A stretch of 64,000 nucleotides of DNA from Thiocapsa rosea (GCF_003634315.1 NZ_RBXL01000001.1:3390501-3454500), one strand, 5' to 3'. Numbered from the stretch's first letter, positions 53,422 to 61,978 are shown. Notes: generated by a model from the letters alone, not told the origin. Numbers and translations are program-made.

Positions 53422-53484
53422 GACACTTGGTTGCCGCTTTCTGAAACGGCACCGTATTTACACCTCTCTATCGGAGATACATCG

Positions 53485-53625
53485 ATGGCCGAGCAATCCT
53501 TGTCGGGTTTGACCGAACAACAAGCGAAGGAATTCCACGAGCAGTTCAAGGTCACCTACACCGCGTATGTTGGTCTTGCCGCGCTGGTGCACCTGTTCAT
53601 TATCGCTGCCAATCCTTGGTTCTAA
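53485..53625 (+). CDS. pucB: LH2 beta chain 2, 46 aa
   Basis: Differs from beta chain 1 only at the N terminus (MAEQSLSG instead of MAEQASLSG); the remaining 38 or so residues are identical in protein though not in DNA. ATG 53485 follows CGGAGA at 9 bases. An in-frame extension to 53431 lacks a start signal. Confidence 0.94.
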   Translation: MAEQSLSGLTEQQAKEFHEQFKVTYTAYVGLAALVHLFIIAANPWF

Positions 53626-53653
53626 TTAACCCGATCACGACGAGAACAAGATC

Positions 53654-53812
53654 ATGAGCGAAATCGCAAAACCGAAAAACCCGGAAGACGATTGGAAGGT
53701 GTGGCTGGTTCTGAACCCCGCAACCTGGCTGATGCCGATCTTCTTCATGCTGTTGGTCATCGCGCTGGTGCTGCACGCCGTCGTGTTCCAGATGGGATTC
53801 GGCTGGGCTTGA
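53654..53812 (+). CDS. pucA: LH2 alpha chain 2, short type, 52 aa
   Basis: SEIAKPKNPEDDWKVWLVLN, then the helix PATWLMPIFFMLLVIALVLH with the ligand His, and a short tail ending MGFGWA. Too short to appear as a long frame, but it begins after ACGAGAAC and is spaced 28 bases from beta 2. Differing C-terminal residues near the His can shift BChl absorption, so two alpha types may make spectrally different LH2 rings. Confidence 0.93.
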   Translation: MSEIAKPKNPEDDWKVWLVLNPATWLMPIFFMLLVIALVLHAVVFQMGFGWA

Positions 53813-53853
53813 TGCCTGCGAGTGCCGGGGCTTCCGTCGAGTAGCCCCGAGGA

Positions 53854-53885
53854 CGATGGGCCGGCGCCGCACGGCGCGCCCATCG
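53854..53885. terminator. Hairpin after LH2 block 1
   Basis: CGATGGGCCGGCGCCG and CGGCGCGCCCATCG form a long GC stem around CA, 41 bases after the alpha 2 stop. No T run follows. A near-identical hairpin follows block 2 at 55341. Confidence 0.65.
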
Positions 53886-54186
53886 TCGACGGCGGATGGT
53901 GAGCGGCAGAAACGCCGCTCTCATCCGCCGTATCCTGTCTGGGGCTGTCCTGGCCTGGCTGAAAACGATCGACTTCCTCCCGATCGCCTGTACGAAATCC
54001 TCTTCCGTCCGCCTCCTCTGCTCTACCGCCTTCATGCATCCGAAATCGTTGCCCGATGTTCGGCGCCCTCCTGCCGGCGGCTCTCCCTCTCGGTCTCGAT
54101 GGCCGGTATCCAGAGTCTTCTTCCGCGCCTTGCCGAACAAGGAATCCCGCGCGTGATGCGCGCCAAGGGCAGCGCAACCGCCGGAT
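53886..54186. other. Gap between LH2 blocks, no gene supported
   Basis: About 300 bases with an 86-codon open frame (from 53896) that has no start signal and no recognisable domain. Probably non-coding. Confidence 0.35.
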
Positions 54187-54271
54187 CTAAACCGCCTCCC
54201 CGCCAAGGGCCGCGGAGGCACCAAGCGTCGAACCCACGCGAAAGTGAGCATCTCGCTCTGGACGCGGTTGA
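54187..54271 (+). repeat. Repeat B, copy 7, between the LH2 blocks
   Basis: CTAAACCGCCTCCCCGCC left end, core AAAGTGAGCATCTCGCTCTGG, right end GGACGCGGTTGAGG. No repeat A partner. It lies in the non-duplicated part between the two blocks. Confidence 0.87.
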
Positions 54272-54384
54272 GGTTCAAGCCTGGTGCTGCTCCGCCCGCT
54301 TGGTGCGCGGAATATCTAAAACACTGAAAAATATATAAGTATTTTCTTTTGCGACTTCTCGGCAAAGATATTTGTCTAATCTTC

Positions 54385-54416
54385 TTGACATTGTCAGATG
54401 TAAAGCTAAGATGACA
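54385..54416 (+). promoter_or_regulatory. LH2 promoter 2 with PpsR/CrtJ-type site
   Basis: TTGACA (54385-54390), 16-base spacer, TAAGAT (54407-54412). TGT at 54399-54401 and ACA at 54414-54416 again give TGT-N12-ACA. The segment AAGCTAAGATGACACACAAG is shared with promoter 1 while the flanks differ. Confidence 0.7.
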
Positions 54417-54557
54417 CACAAGATCTCTGGTCAATTTGAAATTTTGAAGCCCGACGAGATCGGGATCAGAGAATCGGGTGGCAGTCAATGCATCCATGTC
54501 GCCGACCGTTTCCATCGAAGCGGCGGTATCAGCAGCCCCTATCATGGAGTTCAAACC

Positions 54558-54701
54558 ATGGCCGAACAGGCAAGCGTTTCGGGTCTAACCGAGCAGCAGG
54601 CGAAAGAGTTTCACGAGCAGTTCAAGGTCACCTACACCGCATATGTCGGCCTCGCCGCGCTGGTGCATCTGTTCATCATTGCAGCTAACCCCTGGTTCTA
54701 A
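54558..54701 (+). CDS. pucB: LH2 beta chain 3, 47 aa
   Basis: First gene of pucBABA block 2. The protein differs from beta chain 1 only at one N-terminal residue (ASVSG instead of ASLSG). From about base 54585 the DNA is almost identical to block 1, so the two sequences diverge only in the first nine or so codons and upstream. Confidence 0.95.
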   Translation: MAEQASVSGLTEQQAKEFHEQFKVTYTAYVGLAALVHLFIIAANPWF

Positions 54702-54713
54702 GAGGAGAGACCC

Positions 54714-54908
54714 ATGAACGTATTCGACTACAAACCTCTTGAGCAGGACTATCGCATTTGGCTGGTGCTGAACCCCGCGACGTGGCTGATCCCGATGTTC
54801 GCCGCACTGCTGGTCATCGCCCTTGCCGTTCACGTCTATGCCTTCTCGCTGCCGGGCAACGCTTGGACGCCGGCTGCTCCGGTCGCCGTGGAAGCACCTG
54901 CTCAATAA
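54714..54908 (+). CDS. pucA: LH2 alpha chain 3, long type, 64 aa
   Basis: Identical in protein to alpha chain 1; a single silent change (TAC to TAT) was seen. Same spacing and ribosome-binding site as in block 1. Confidence 0.95.
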   Translation: MNVFDYKPLEQDYRIWLVLNPATWLIPMFAALLVIALAVHVYAFSLPGNAWTPAAPVAVEAPAQ

Positions 54909-54971
54909 GACACTTGGTTGCCGCTTTCTGAAACGGCACCGTATTTACACCTCTCTATCGGAGATACATCG

Positions 54972-55112
54972 ATGGCCGAGCAATCCTTGTCGGGTTTGAC
55001 CGAACAACAAGCGAAGGAATTCCACGAGCAGTTCAAGGTCACCTACACCGCGTATGTTGGTCTTGCCGCGCTGGTGCACCTGTTCATTATCGCTGCCAAT
55101 CCTTGGTTCTAA
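54972..55112 (+). CDS. pucB: LH2 beta chain 4, 46 aa
   Basis: Identical to beta chain 2 in protein and, as far as I can see, in DNA, including the upstream 63 bases. Recent duplication or gene conversion. Confidence 0.94.
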   Translation: MAEQSLSGLTEQQAKEFHEQFKVTYTAYVGLAALVHLFIIAANPWF

Positions 55113-55140
55113 TTAACCCGATCACGACGAGAACAAGATC

Positions 55141-55299
55141 ATGAGCGAAATCGCAAAACCGAAAAACCCGGAAGACGATTGGAAGGTGTGGCTGGTTCTG
55201 AACCCCGCAACCTGGCTGATGCCGATCTTCTTCATGCTGTTGATCATCGCGCTGGTGCTGCATGCCGTCGTGTTCCAGATGGGATTCGGCTGGGCTTGA
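55141..55299 (+). CDS. pucA: LH2 alpha chain 4, short type, 52 aa
   Basis: Differs from alpha chain 2 by one conservative change in the helix (LLIIALVLH instead of LLVIALVLH) and one silent change. Last gene of block 2, followed by a hairpin and, 375 bases later, the pucC-type gene. Confidence 0.93.
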   Translation: MSEIAKPKNPEDDWKVWLVLNPATWLMPIFFMLLIIALVLHAVVFQMGFGWA

Positions 55300-55340
55300 T
55301 GCCTGCGCATGACGGGGCTGCCCTCGAGTAGCCCCGAAGG

Positions 55341-55372
55341 CGATGGGCCGGCGCCGCACGGCGCGCCCATCG
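55341..55372. terminator. Hairpin after LH2 block 2
   Basis: CGATGGGCCGGCGCCG/CGGCGCGCCCATCG, the same stem as after block 1. It probably sets the 3' end of the pucBABA mRNA and limits read-through to pucC. Confidence 0.65.
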
Positions 55373-55673
55373 TGCTCGAAGGGCGGGGATGGTCAAGACC
55401 CGCAACCCCGTCCTTCGCAACCCCGATGATCGCTCTTCCCCAGATCTCGACCGACATCGACGTCTCTCCCGAAGGCGCTCGCCTGTCGAACAGTCGACCC
55501 CTCCTCAGGATCGCTTGTCCGGTGCCTCGCCGTGCCGCGTGTGCTCGGGCATACCGCCTTTCGGTCCTGATCCGGGCGTGGTGGATCATTGATGCCCCGA
55601 GTGCGATAATCCTCGATCCTCAAGACATGGCTCTTGTTTCCGAGCCTCTTTTACCTGTGGAGCTGATCCCGGC
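55373..55673. other. Leader region of pucC, no gene supported
   Basis: About 300 bases. No TGT-N12-ACA site or clear promoter was recognised, so pucC may depend on read-through from the LH2 operon or on a weak promoter here. Confidence 0.35.
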
Positions 55674-57104
55674 ATGAGTCGTAACGACGATCCCTGGGCG
55701 CAAGCCTGGCGCGAGCTGCTGCCTCGGATATTGCCTTTTTCCGATGTCTCGTCGGCTGATTTTCCGTTGCGCCGAATCCTGCGCTTGTCCCTGTTTCAGG
55801 TCTCGGTCGGCATGGCGATGGTGCTGCTGCAAGGAACCCTGAATCGGGTCATGGTCGTCGAGCTTGCCGTGCCCGCATCGCTGGTCGGTCTCATGCTTGC
55901 GCTGCCGCTGATTTTCGCGCCGCTGCGTGCACTGATCGGTCATCGTTCGGATTACCACCACTCCGCATTCGGTCTGCGTCGCATCCCTTACATCTGGCTG
56001 GGAAGCATGATGCAGTTCGGCGGATTCGCGATGATGCCGTTCGCCCTGCTGTTGCTCGCCGACGTCAATAACCAGTTCAACGTTCTCGGCCAGTTCGGCG
56101 CTGCGCTTGCCTTCCTTTTGGTCGGTGCGGGGCTCCACACGACGCAAACCGCGGGTTTGGCGCTTGCCACCGATCTCTCGCCGCCGGAGAAGCGGCCCCG
56201 CGTAGTGGCGTTGCTTTACGTCACCCTCCTGGCTGCGTGGGCCGGAAGCTCGCTCCTGTTCGGACATTTGCTCACGAACTTCAGCAACGAGCTATTGATT
56301 CAGGTCATTCAGGGTGTTGCCTTGGCGACGATCATTCTGAACGTCGTTGCCCTCTGGAAGCAGGAGGCGATCGACCAGCAGCGGGCGGCCCATCCTGTGC
56401 CGCGCCCGCCGTTCCTGGAGACCTGGCGTAATTTCACCCGTGGCGGGCGAGCGAGCCGACTCCTGGTGGTCGTGGGTCTCGGGACGGTCGGGTTCACGAT
56501 GCAGGACATCCTGCTCGAGCCTTACGGCGGTCAGATCCTCGGTCTCAGCGTTTCCCAGACGACCGCGCTCAACGCCATCTGGGCGGCTGGCTCATTGCTG
56601 GCCTTCGTGCTTGCCGCGCGCCTGATGGGGCGTGGCAGCGAGCCCTATCGGATTGCTGCAGTCGGCGCCCTGATCGGGATCCTCGCCTTTGTCGCGGTGA
56701 TCTTGTCGGCTCCCCTCGATGCGGTCTGGCTGTATCGAACCGGCGCCGGGCTCATCGGTTTCGGCGGCGGGCTCTTCATGGTGGCAACCTTGACCGCCGC
56801 CATGGCACTCGCCGAGGGTGGGTTCAGCGGTTTGGCGCTCGGCGCATGGGGCGCGGTTCAGGCGACAGCGATGGGGCTTGCCTTTGCTGCCGGCGGTATC
56901 TTGCGTGACGTCGTCATGGCGATGGCGAACCGAGGTGTCTTCGGAGAAGACTTGGCCTGGCCGGCGTTGGGATACGATGTCGTCTATGCCCTCGAGATCC
57001 TGTTCCTCATCGCTACGCTGGTGGTGATTCTCCCGCTGGCTCTTCGCCCCGGAGATGCCAACACCCGCGCCGGATCCAAGATCGGTCTCGATCATATGCC
57101 CTGA
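55674..57104 (+). CDS. pucC: PucC-type LH2 assembly protein (BCH2/MFS family), 476 aa
   Basis: About 12 membrane helices with the PucC/LhaA pattern: LLPRILPFSDVSSADFPLRR at the N terminus, LRLSLFQVSVGMAMVLLQGT, RALIGHRSDYHHSAFGLRRI (conserved basic loop), AGLALATDLSPPEKRPRVVA and GFTMQDILLEPYGGQILGLS. PucC is needed to insert or stabilise LH2 in the membrane; the family also includes bacteriochlorophyll delivery proteins. Its position after pucBABA supports the LH2 role over an LH1 role (LhaA). ATG 55674 overlaps the motif GGCATGAG. Confidence 0.92.
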   Translation: MSRNDDPWAQAWRELLPRILPFSDVSSADFPLRRILRLSLFQVSVGMAMVLLQGTLNRVMVVELAVPASLVGLMLALPLIFAPLRALIGHRSDYHHSAFGLRRIPYIWLGSMMQFGGFAMMPFALLLLADVNNQFNVLGQFGAALAFLLVGAGLHTTQTAGLALATDLSPPEKRPRVVALLYVTLLAAWAGSSLLFGHLLTNFSNELLIQVIQGVALATIILNVVALWKQEAIDQQRAAHPVPRPPFLETWRNFTRGGRASRLLVVVGLGTVGFTMQDILLEPYGGQILGLSVSQTTALNAIWAAGSLLAFVLAARLMGRGSEPYRIAAVGALIGILAFVAVILSAPLDAVWLYRTGAGLIGFGGGLFMVATLTAAMALAEGGFSGLALGAWGAVQATAMGLAFAAGGILRDVVMAMANRGVFGEDLAWPALGYDVVYALEILFLIATLVVILPLALRPGDANTRAGSKIGLDHMP

Positions 57105-57329
57105 GGCATCGGCCTCGGCCCGCCGGTTCAGGCGATTTCCGAGAAGAATCACATCCCGACCGCGAAGGCCAGGAAGGCCTGACGGGACTGCAGCGGGCGC
57201 CAGAGCCGGAACCAGGACAAGCGGTTTAGATCTCTTCCAGGCGTGCGCTTGCGGGATGGCTCTTCCCGGCAATCACCTTAGGCCGGCGGTGCTCCCGCCT
57301 TGACCCGGACGCCGAGACGAGCGATCGCT

Positions 57330-58889
57330 TCAAGCCGCCAGGGTCTCGATCGCCAATGCGAATGAAGAGAGCCCGGAGTTGCCGAGCAGCGCATGCGGTT
57401 TTTCGGTGCGCTTGCAGAAACGTTTGGTCCGATAGTAAGCGCCGTGGCTGACATAGTCGGTTGCGCAGACGACGATATCGGCTGATGCCAGCATCGCCTC
57501 GAGCCGGTGTTGACTGTCTTCCATGCCGCCGTCGTGGTGGTCGAAACGACCGTTGCAACCCGCCACCATCGCACGATACTGATCGACGAGCTGCTTGCGC
57601 CCGCCCACACAGAGCACCAAGCGGCCCGCAAGATCCTTCGGCTGCACGCACGTCTCCGATGTGCACCCGTCGCACCGATCCGCAAGCAGGTGCGCGAGCA
57701 GCCGCTCGGTCGCCCGGCATTCCGCCTCCGCCGCGCACCGGGCGCGTTCCGACGCGTCGGCCTCTTCTCTTGCCCGAGTACCGATGCCTCGAAGGTGTGC
57801 GTTCTCCTCGCGGGTCCGATTCAGCTCGGCGTCCAGGCCTGCAGCCCGATCGGCAAGTGCGCTCAACCTGTCCTTAAAGCATGAACCGTTCACGAGCTCG
57901 AGCTCCTCGCGCAGGGCCTGCACCTGCGCGCGCGATTCGGCGAGTTCGCGCTCGCGGCTCGCCAAGGCGTTCTCGAGCGCGCGGATCCTCGCCTCGCGCA
58001 GATCCGCCTGTTGTCGGGTGCGCGTGTGGAGGTGATCAAAATCGCGTTGCAGCTGCTCGAGCTGCGTGCGCGTCTCGGTGAGCCGCTTGAGATCGGCGCG
58101 CTGCCCCGCGCCGATCTGATGGGAGAGCATATGGATCTCTTCATAAGCGCGTGTCATCACCCGGTGGTCGGCGCGCGGGTGCGTCATCAGCGCCCAGAGC
58201 CCGCCGGGAACCTCCCCCGTGTCGAGCGATTCACGCCAGAGCCGAAGAAGCGCGTCGGCGTCGCGTGCCTTCGCATAGCGTCGCACGCTGATCGTGAATT
58301 TCTTCTCCAGTGTCTTGTGTGTCGCCAGCGACAAGGGATTCTTCTCGGCCGCCGCCGCGACAAAGCTCACGTGGATGTCGAACTCCGACAGGGGCGTGTC
58401 GGGCCGTTGGGCCGTTCGCTCGGCGATTCGGCGCAGCTCGTCCACGGTGAGACAGGTCCCGATGATCGGGCAATGGTATTTGTGCGGGATGTCCCAGAGC
58501 CTGCGTCGCCCTGTCGATTTCAGGGTCGGCTGACGGCTCGGCGGGCCGGACAGCTCGGTCAATTTCGCCGTGGAAGCGGCAGCCGAGATCGATGGGCGCG
58601 GTGAGCGCGAGAGTGCAATCGGCGGCGACGAGAGCCCATCCGTTTCGGGAAAGAGCGCCTGCGCGATCTTGCTCTGCGCGCGTCGGGCCTGCGGGAAGGT
58701 CTCAGCCGTCGGAACCTCGGCATGATGCGCGCAACAGGTGCGCTTGCTCGGGACGCTGCCGATCCGCAGCTCCTCGAACATGCGATGCCATGACGCACCT
58801 TCCACCTCGGCGAGCAGCTCCTGACTCTCGAAGTCATAGATTGCGAGTCGCGCAGCCTGGTCGGAGACCTCGAAAATAAGCCGTTGCAT
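57330..58889 (-). CDS. DUF2325 protein with central coiled coil, 519 aa
   Basis: Residues about 95-290 form an undefined helical region including HKYHCPIIGTCLTVDELRRI. A coiled coil spans about 270-400 (EQLQRDFDHLHTRTRQQADL, LASRERELAESRAQVQALRE). The C-terminal DUF2325 domain (RLVLCVGGRKQLVDQYRAMV, FDHHDGGMEDS, ADIVVCATDYVSHGAYYRTK, GNSGLSSF) is complete. DUF2325 proteins are widespread and often lie near metal or redox genes; a function is not established. Cys residues HCPIIGTC and CDGCTSETC could bind metal. Its 5' end is 13 bases from repeat A copy 6. Confidence 0.85.
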   Translation of the reverse strand: MQRLIFEVSDQAARLAIYDFESQELLAEVEGASWHRMFEELRIGSVPSKRTCCAHHAEVPTAETFPQARRAQSKIAQALFPETDGLSSPPIALSRSPRPSISAAASTAKLTELSGPPSRQPTLKSTGRRRLWDIPHKYHCPIIGTCLTVDELRRIAERTAQRPDTPLSEFDIHVSFVAAAAEKNPLSLATHKTLEKKFTISVRRYAKARDADALLRLWRESLDTGEVPGGLWALMTHPRADHRVMTRAYEEIHMLSHQIGAGQRADLKRLTETRTQLEQLQRDFDHLHTRTRQQADLREARIRALENALASRERELAESRAQVQALREELELVNGSCFKDRLSALADRAAGLDAELNRTREENAHLRGIGTRAREEADASERARCAAEAECRATERLLAHLLADRCDGCTSETCVQPKDLAGRLVLCVGGRKQLVDQYRAMVAGCNGRFDHHDGGMEDSQHRLEAMLASADIVVCATDYVSHGAYYRTKRFCKRTEKPHALLGNSGLSSFALAIETLAA

Positions 58890-58901
58890 GGATGCTCCCT
58901 C

Positions 58902-58988
58902 TTAAACCGCGTCCGGCGCGGTATGCGATGTTTTTGGATGGGATCGGCCCCGGCAGACGTGACGACCGCTGGAGCTGGCGCGGTTTAG
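58902..58988 (+). repeat. Repeat A, copy 6, at the hmuS-like stop
   Basis: TTAAACCGCGTCCGGCGCGG left end, core TTTTTGGATGGGATCGGCCC, right end GGCGCGGTTTAG. The right end supplies the TAA stop (TTA, 58985-58987) of the minus-strand gene, while its left end lies 13 bases from the start codon of the DUF2325 gene. Confidence 0.88.
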
Positions 58989-59965
58989 TCCTGAAGCGCG
59001 TTGACGAGGGTGCGCCAGATCGGATTCTCGATGGCGACGAATCCGGGCACCGAGCTGAGCTGCGCCAGCAGTCGGCCTTGCGCGTCGTAGAGACGGAGCG
59101 ACGTCTGCTCGTGCGCCGCTTCGGAGGCATTCAAGACCCAGGCTGAATCGATCTTCGAGGTGTCGATTCGCAAGCGCGCCGAGTCGCTGCGCAGGGTCTG
59201 CCAGACCCCGTCGCGTCGATGGCAGAAGAAGGCGCAATCAAGGGTGTGAGCGACCCCCGCCGTTCCGGTGGTGATGCGAACGGGCAGCGCCTGCTCTGCG
59301 AGCGCTTCGAGGAAACAGGGGACCAGCTCGGCGTCCACGGCGCTGGCACTACCGCGTTCACGCAGCCTTGCGGGATTGAGTCGGAACTGGCCTGTGGCTT
59401 CGGCCAGATCGGCGACATCGACCGAATCGCCAAGCTCCGCCATCAGTCTGCGAAACGGAACGCTGTCGAGCTCCGCACCATCCCCGTCGCGCTGCGGTGC
59501 CGGCTCGCACCACGAGGCTGCCCGACTGAGGGTACGGCATCGGGTCAGGACGTCCGAGCCGCGCACTCGACCCTCCTCGCCAAAACCGAGATCCAGCAGC
59601 GGAGCGCCCTCCCGATCCAGGATGGAGATGTCCGAGCGCGGTCCTTGTTCAGCCGCATCCGTCCCCGAGCCATCGATGTGAGACCAGCGATCAAGCACCA
59701 TCCGAAGCGTGAACCGGCGGCCCGAAGCGATCCCGAAGGAGTCGTCGATACGGACCCCCGGCCAATTGCCATGGTGCTCCAACGTGACGGCCGGCTGGCT
59801 GGTCCCGATACGGAGCTGTCCGGCACCGACAAGCTCCCGGAGGAATGCAGTCCAATCACGGACCTTGCCCGCGGTGTTTCCCTGTTCCGCTCCCAAGGAG
59901 GGTGCTCGGGAGGCCGGCATGACGGCTGCACTCGGCATATGTTCAAGCTCGATGTAGGGCGGCAT
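58985..59965 (-). CDS. HmuS/HemS-like heme-handling protein, 326 aa
   Basis: The C-terminal half follows the HmuS repeat closely (LPVRITTGTAGVAHTLDCAF, RRDGVWQTLRSDSARLRIDT, IDSAWVLNASEAAHEQTSLR, LYDAQGRLLAQLSSVPG). The N-terminal half carries the weaker first repeat (RFTLRMVLDRWSHI, ISILDREGAPLLDLG). HmuS proteins bind cytosolic heme and open or pass on the ring to release iron. The key first-repeat His was not identified, so activity is uncertain. AAGGAG precedes ATG 59965. It lies near hemP and two Fur-like boxes. Confidence 0.7.
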   Translation of the reverse strand: MPPYIELEHMPSAAVMPASRAPSLGAEQGNTAGKVRDWTAFLRELVGAGQLRIGTSQPAVTLEHHGNWPGVRIDDSFGIASGRRFTLRMVLDRWSHIDGSGTDAAEQGPRSDISILDREGAPLLDLGFGEEGRVRGSDVLTRCRTLSRAASWCEPAPQRDGDGAELDSVPFRRLMAELGDSVDVADLAEATGQFRLNPARLRERGSASAVDAELVPCFLEALAEQALPVRITTGTAGVAHTLDCAFFCHRRDGVWQTLRSDSARLRIDTSKIDSAWVLNASEAAHEQTSLRLYDAQGRLLAQLSSVPGFVAIENPIWRTLVNALQD

Positions 59966-60024
59966 TGCGCACTCCTTGATTGATTCCGGAAGGTCGGCGG
60001 ACTCGCATAGGGGCGAGGCCCTGT

Positions 60025-60285
60025 TCAATGCGCGACGGTTGCCGCTCTTTGTGCGAGCCAGCGCCAATGACGCGCCAGTCGGCGATAGGCACAAAACCGT
60101 TCGGCATCGGACCCGAGATCAGGATGAAGGTAGAGCGCCTCGATGGATTCGACGACCCGTTCGGCCAGATCGGCCGACCGATGCCGAACGTAACGGCGAA
60201 TGAGCTCTCCGAGATGCATCTCCAGATCCTCCGGTTTGAGCCGAGCGAGATCGGAGTGTGAAGCCAAGGGGGAATCGACGGGCAT
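60025..60285 (-). CDS. Small Fur-box-linked protein, 86 aa
   Basis: A helical, Arg-rich protein (LEMHLGELIRRYVRHRSADL, CAYRRLARHWRWLAQRA). AGGAG lies 8 bases before the ATG. The Fur-like palindrome 177 bases upstream and the hmuS-like gene 60 bases downstream suggest one iron-controlled unit. I do not recognise a functional family. Confidence 0.7.
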   Translation of the reverse strand: MPVDSPLASHSDLARLKPEDLEMHLGELIRRYVRHRSADLAERVVESIEALYLHPDLGSDAERFCAYRRLARHWRWLAQRAATVAH

Positions 60286-60461
60286 GGTGTGTCTCCTAAG
60301 ACATCAAGCGGTTGTCGAACAATGCCCCGCTGGCGATCCGGACAAAGCGTCCGGGATTTGGCTGACGGGAGTCCCGCGTCGAACGGGACTGGAAACTGTC
60401 GCGAGCGCTCGGCGTGTGGTCCGGCAAACGCCGTCTCAGACTCGACTGCTGGCTAGATTAT

Positions 60462-60482
60462 TAATGCGAATCGTTCGCATTA
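60462..60482. promoter_or_regulatory. Fur box, strong palindrome
   Basis: TAATGCGAA-TCG-TTCGCATTA: perfect 9-bp arms around 3 bases. It lies upstream of the minus-strand 86-aa gene and hmuS-like gene, and shares AATGCGAAT with the boxes near bfd and hemP. Confidence 0.75.
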
Positions 60483-60580
60483 AAGATAGATGGTGGGTTA
60501 ACGCTTGTCAACGGAAAGCTAGGGCGCGCGTCCTCGGCAGGCGGGCTGCTCCCGCGGAGCGGCGGACCCGATGATTGATC

Positions 60581-60645
60581 CTAAACGGCGCCAGGCGCGG
60601 TCGAACTCACGCGAAAGTGAGCATCTCGCTCTGGACGCGGTTTAG
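60581..60645 (+). repeat. A/B hybrid repeat, 65 bp
   Basis: The left end CTAAACGGCGCCAGGCGCGG is repeat A-like; the right part GTGAGCATCTCGCTCTGGAC with CGCGGTTTAGG is repeat B. The inner halves are missing, as if A and B recombined within a composite. Confidence 0.75.
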
Positions 60646-60646
60646 G

Positions 60647-60677
60647 TTGACACGCCTGCGTAATATCTTTTTACAAT
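60647..60677 (+). promoter_or_regulatory. Possible porin promoter
   Basis: TTGACA at 60647-60652 and TACAAT at 60672-60677 with a 19-base spacer, slightly long for sigma70. It starts 2 bases after the hybrid repeat and lies about 115 bases before the porin ATG. Confidence 0.35.
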
Positions 60678-60792
60678 AGATCATACGATCGGGCAGCGGC
60701 ATCGACGCCGGCAGGTAGGTTCAGCGTCCGAGTACCTCGAATCGCAAACCCTCCGGAACTCCCCAAACCTCCTTTAAGGACACCTCATTTCC

Positions 60793-61968
60793 ATGGACAA
60801 TCGCTTGGCCTTAGGCGCTGTGCTCTCCTGTCTCACCCTGTCCGCGAATGCCTACGATGTCACCGACAGTTTCTCGATCGGCGCGGTGTTGGGCGCGGCG
60901 GGTCAATGCCAGGAGGGCCTGGGCGGGCTGGTCGACGAGGACGGGCAGTCGCTGGGCGGCAACAGCTGCCGGGGCGGCATGCCGTTTCAGCTTGAATTGA
61001 GCGTTCGCCCGAGCGAGCGCGACGAGTTCTTCGCCCTGTTCGGTTTTGCCGTGGACAACGGCCTGAACGCCGTCTCGCCCTTCGTGCTCGCCCCCTGGGC
61101 GGTCGATCTCGAGGACGATCTGAAGGACATCAACGGGCGCGGGCGCGACTACCTGCTGCAGGCCTGGTACAAGCACACCTTTACGCTGGCCGAGGACGCC
61201 ACCCTCGGGGCGACCTTCGGCATCATCGACTCCACCGGGTATCTGGACGAGAACGCCTACGCCAACGACGAATTCACCCAGTTCATGAACGAGGCGTTCG
61301 TAAACTCCGGCGGCTTCAATCTGCCGTCCTACGATGCAGGCGCGGCACTCGAGCTGGCGCTGGGGGACTGGGAGATCAAGGCCGCGGCGCTGAACATCGG
61401 CGAGAACGACGACGGCAACAACTACAACTTCTGGGGCGCGCAGGTCGGCTATCGTCTCGACACCGCGCTCGGGGAGGGCAACTACCGCGCCGTGATCACC
61501 GGCACCTCCTCGGCCTTCTTCAGGCCCAGCGCCGACCTCGGCGAGGCAGCGGAGTGGACCGAGGACGCACCGCAGGACGGCGCGCCGGTCGCCGCGCAGA
61601 AGACCGATCTGATGGGCTACGGCCTGTCCTTCGACCAGGCCCTCGGCGATCATCTCGGCGCCTTCCTGCGCCTGGGCTGGACCGACCATAAAGACATCCT
61701 CGACTACCGCGGGCTCTACACCGGCGGACTGCAGCTCGGCGGCGGTCTGTGGGGCCGCGAGGCCGACACCGTCGGCATTGCCTACGGCTATCTCGACGGC
61801 GCCAACACCGGGATCTCCAACACCAACGTCGCCGAGCTCTACTACCGCTTCGCCGCCAACGACTTCCTCGCCCTCACCGCCGACATCCAATACATGGCCG
61901 ACGCCTACGACAGCGGCGAGGACATCGAGGGCTGGATCTTCGGGTTGCGTCTGGTGGCGGAGCTTTGA
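60793..61968 (+). CDS. OprB-like carbohydrate-type porin, 391 aa
   Basis: A short signal peptide (LALGAVLSCLTLSANA) precedes an outer-membrane barrel with many alternating strands and aromatic belts (LLQAWYKHTFTLAEDATLGA, FWGAQVGYRLDTALGEGNYR, NVAELYYRFAANDFLALTADIQYM). The C terminus GWIFGLRLVAEL is a terminal strand of OprB type, though it ends in Leu and not Phe. OprB proteins pass sugars, but members in metal-linked operons are thought to pass other solutes. AAGGACAC precedes the ATG. It leads the DUF4198/NikL-like pair. Confidence 0.82.
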   Translation: MDNRLALGAVLSCLTLSANAYDVTDSFSIGAVLGAAGQCQEGLGGLVDEDGQSLGGNSCRGGMPFQLELSVRPSERDEFFALFGFAVDNGLNAVSPFVLAPWAVDLEDDLKDINGRGRDYLLQAWYKHTFTLAEDATLGATFGIIDSTGYLDENAYANDEFTQFMNEAFVNSGGFNLPSYDAGAALELALGDWEIKAAALNIGENDDGNNYNFWGAQVGYRLDTALGEGNYRAVITGTSSAFFRPSADLGEAAEWTEDAPQDGAPVAAQKTDLMGYGLSFDQALGDHLGAFLRLGWTDHKDILDYRGLYTGGLQLGGGLWGREADTVGIAYGYLDGANTGISNTNVAELYYRFAANDFLALTADIQYMADAYDSGEDIEGWIFGLRLVAEL

Positions 61969-61978
61969 TGAAACCGCG

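Noticed and set aside
53896-54156. 86-codon open frame between the LH2 blocks
   Set aside because: No ribosome-binding site, no domain, and it is not part of the duplicated block.
57226-57738. 170-codon minus-strand frame overlapping the DUF2325 gene end
   Set aside because: It overlaps the complete DUF2325 domain in another frame and has no recognisable features.
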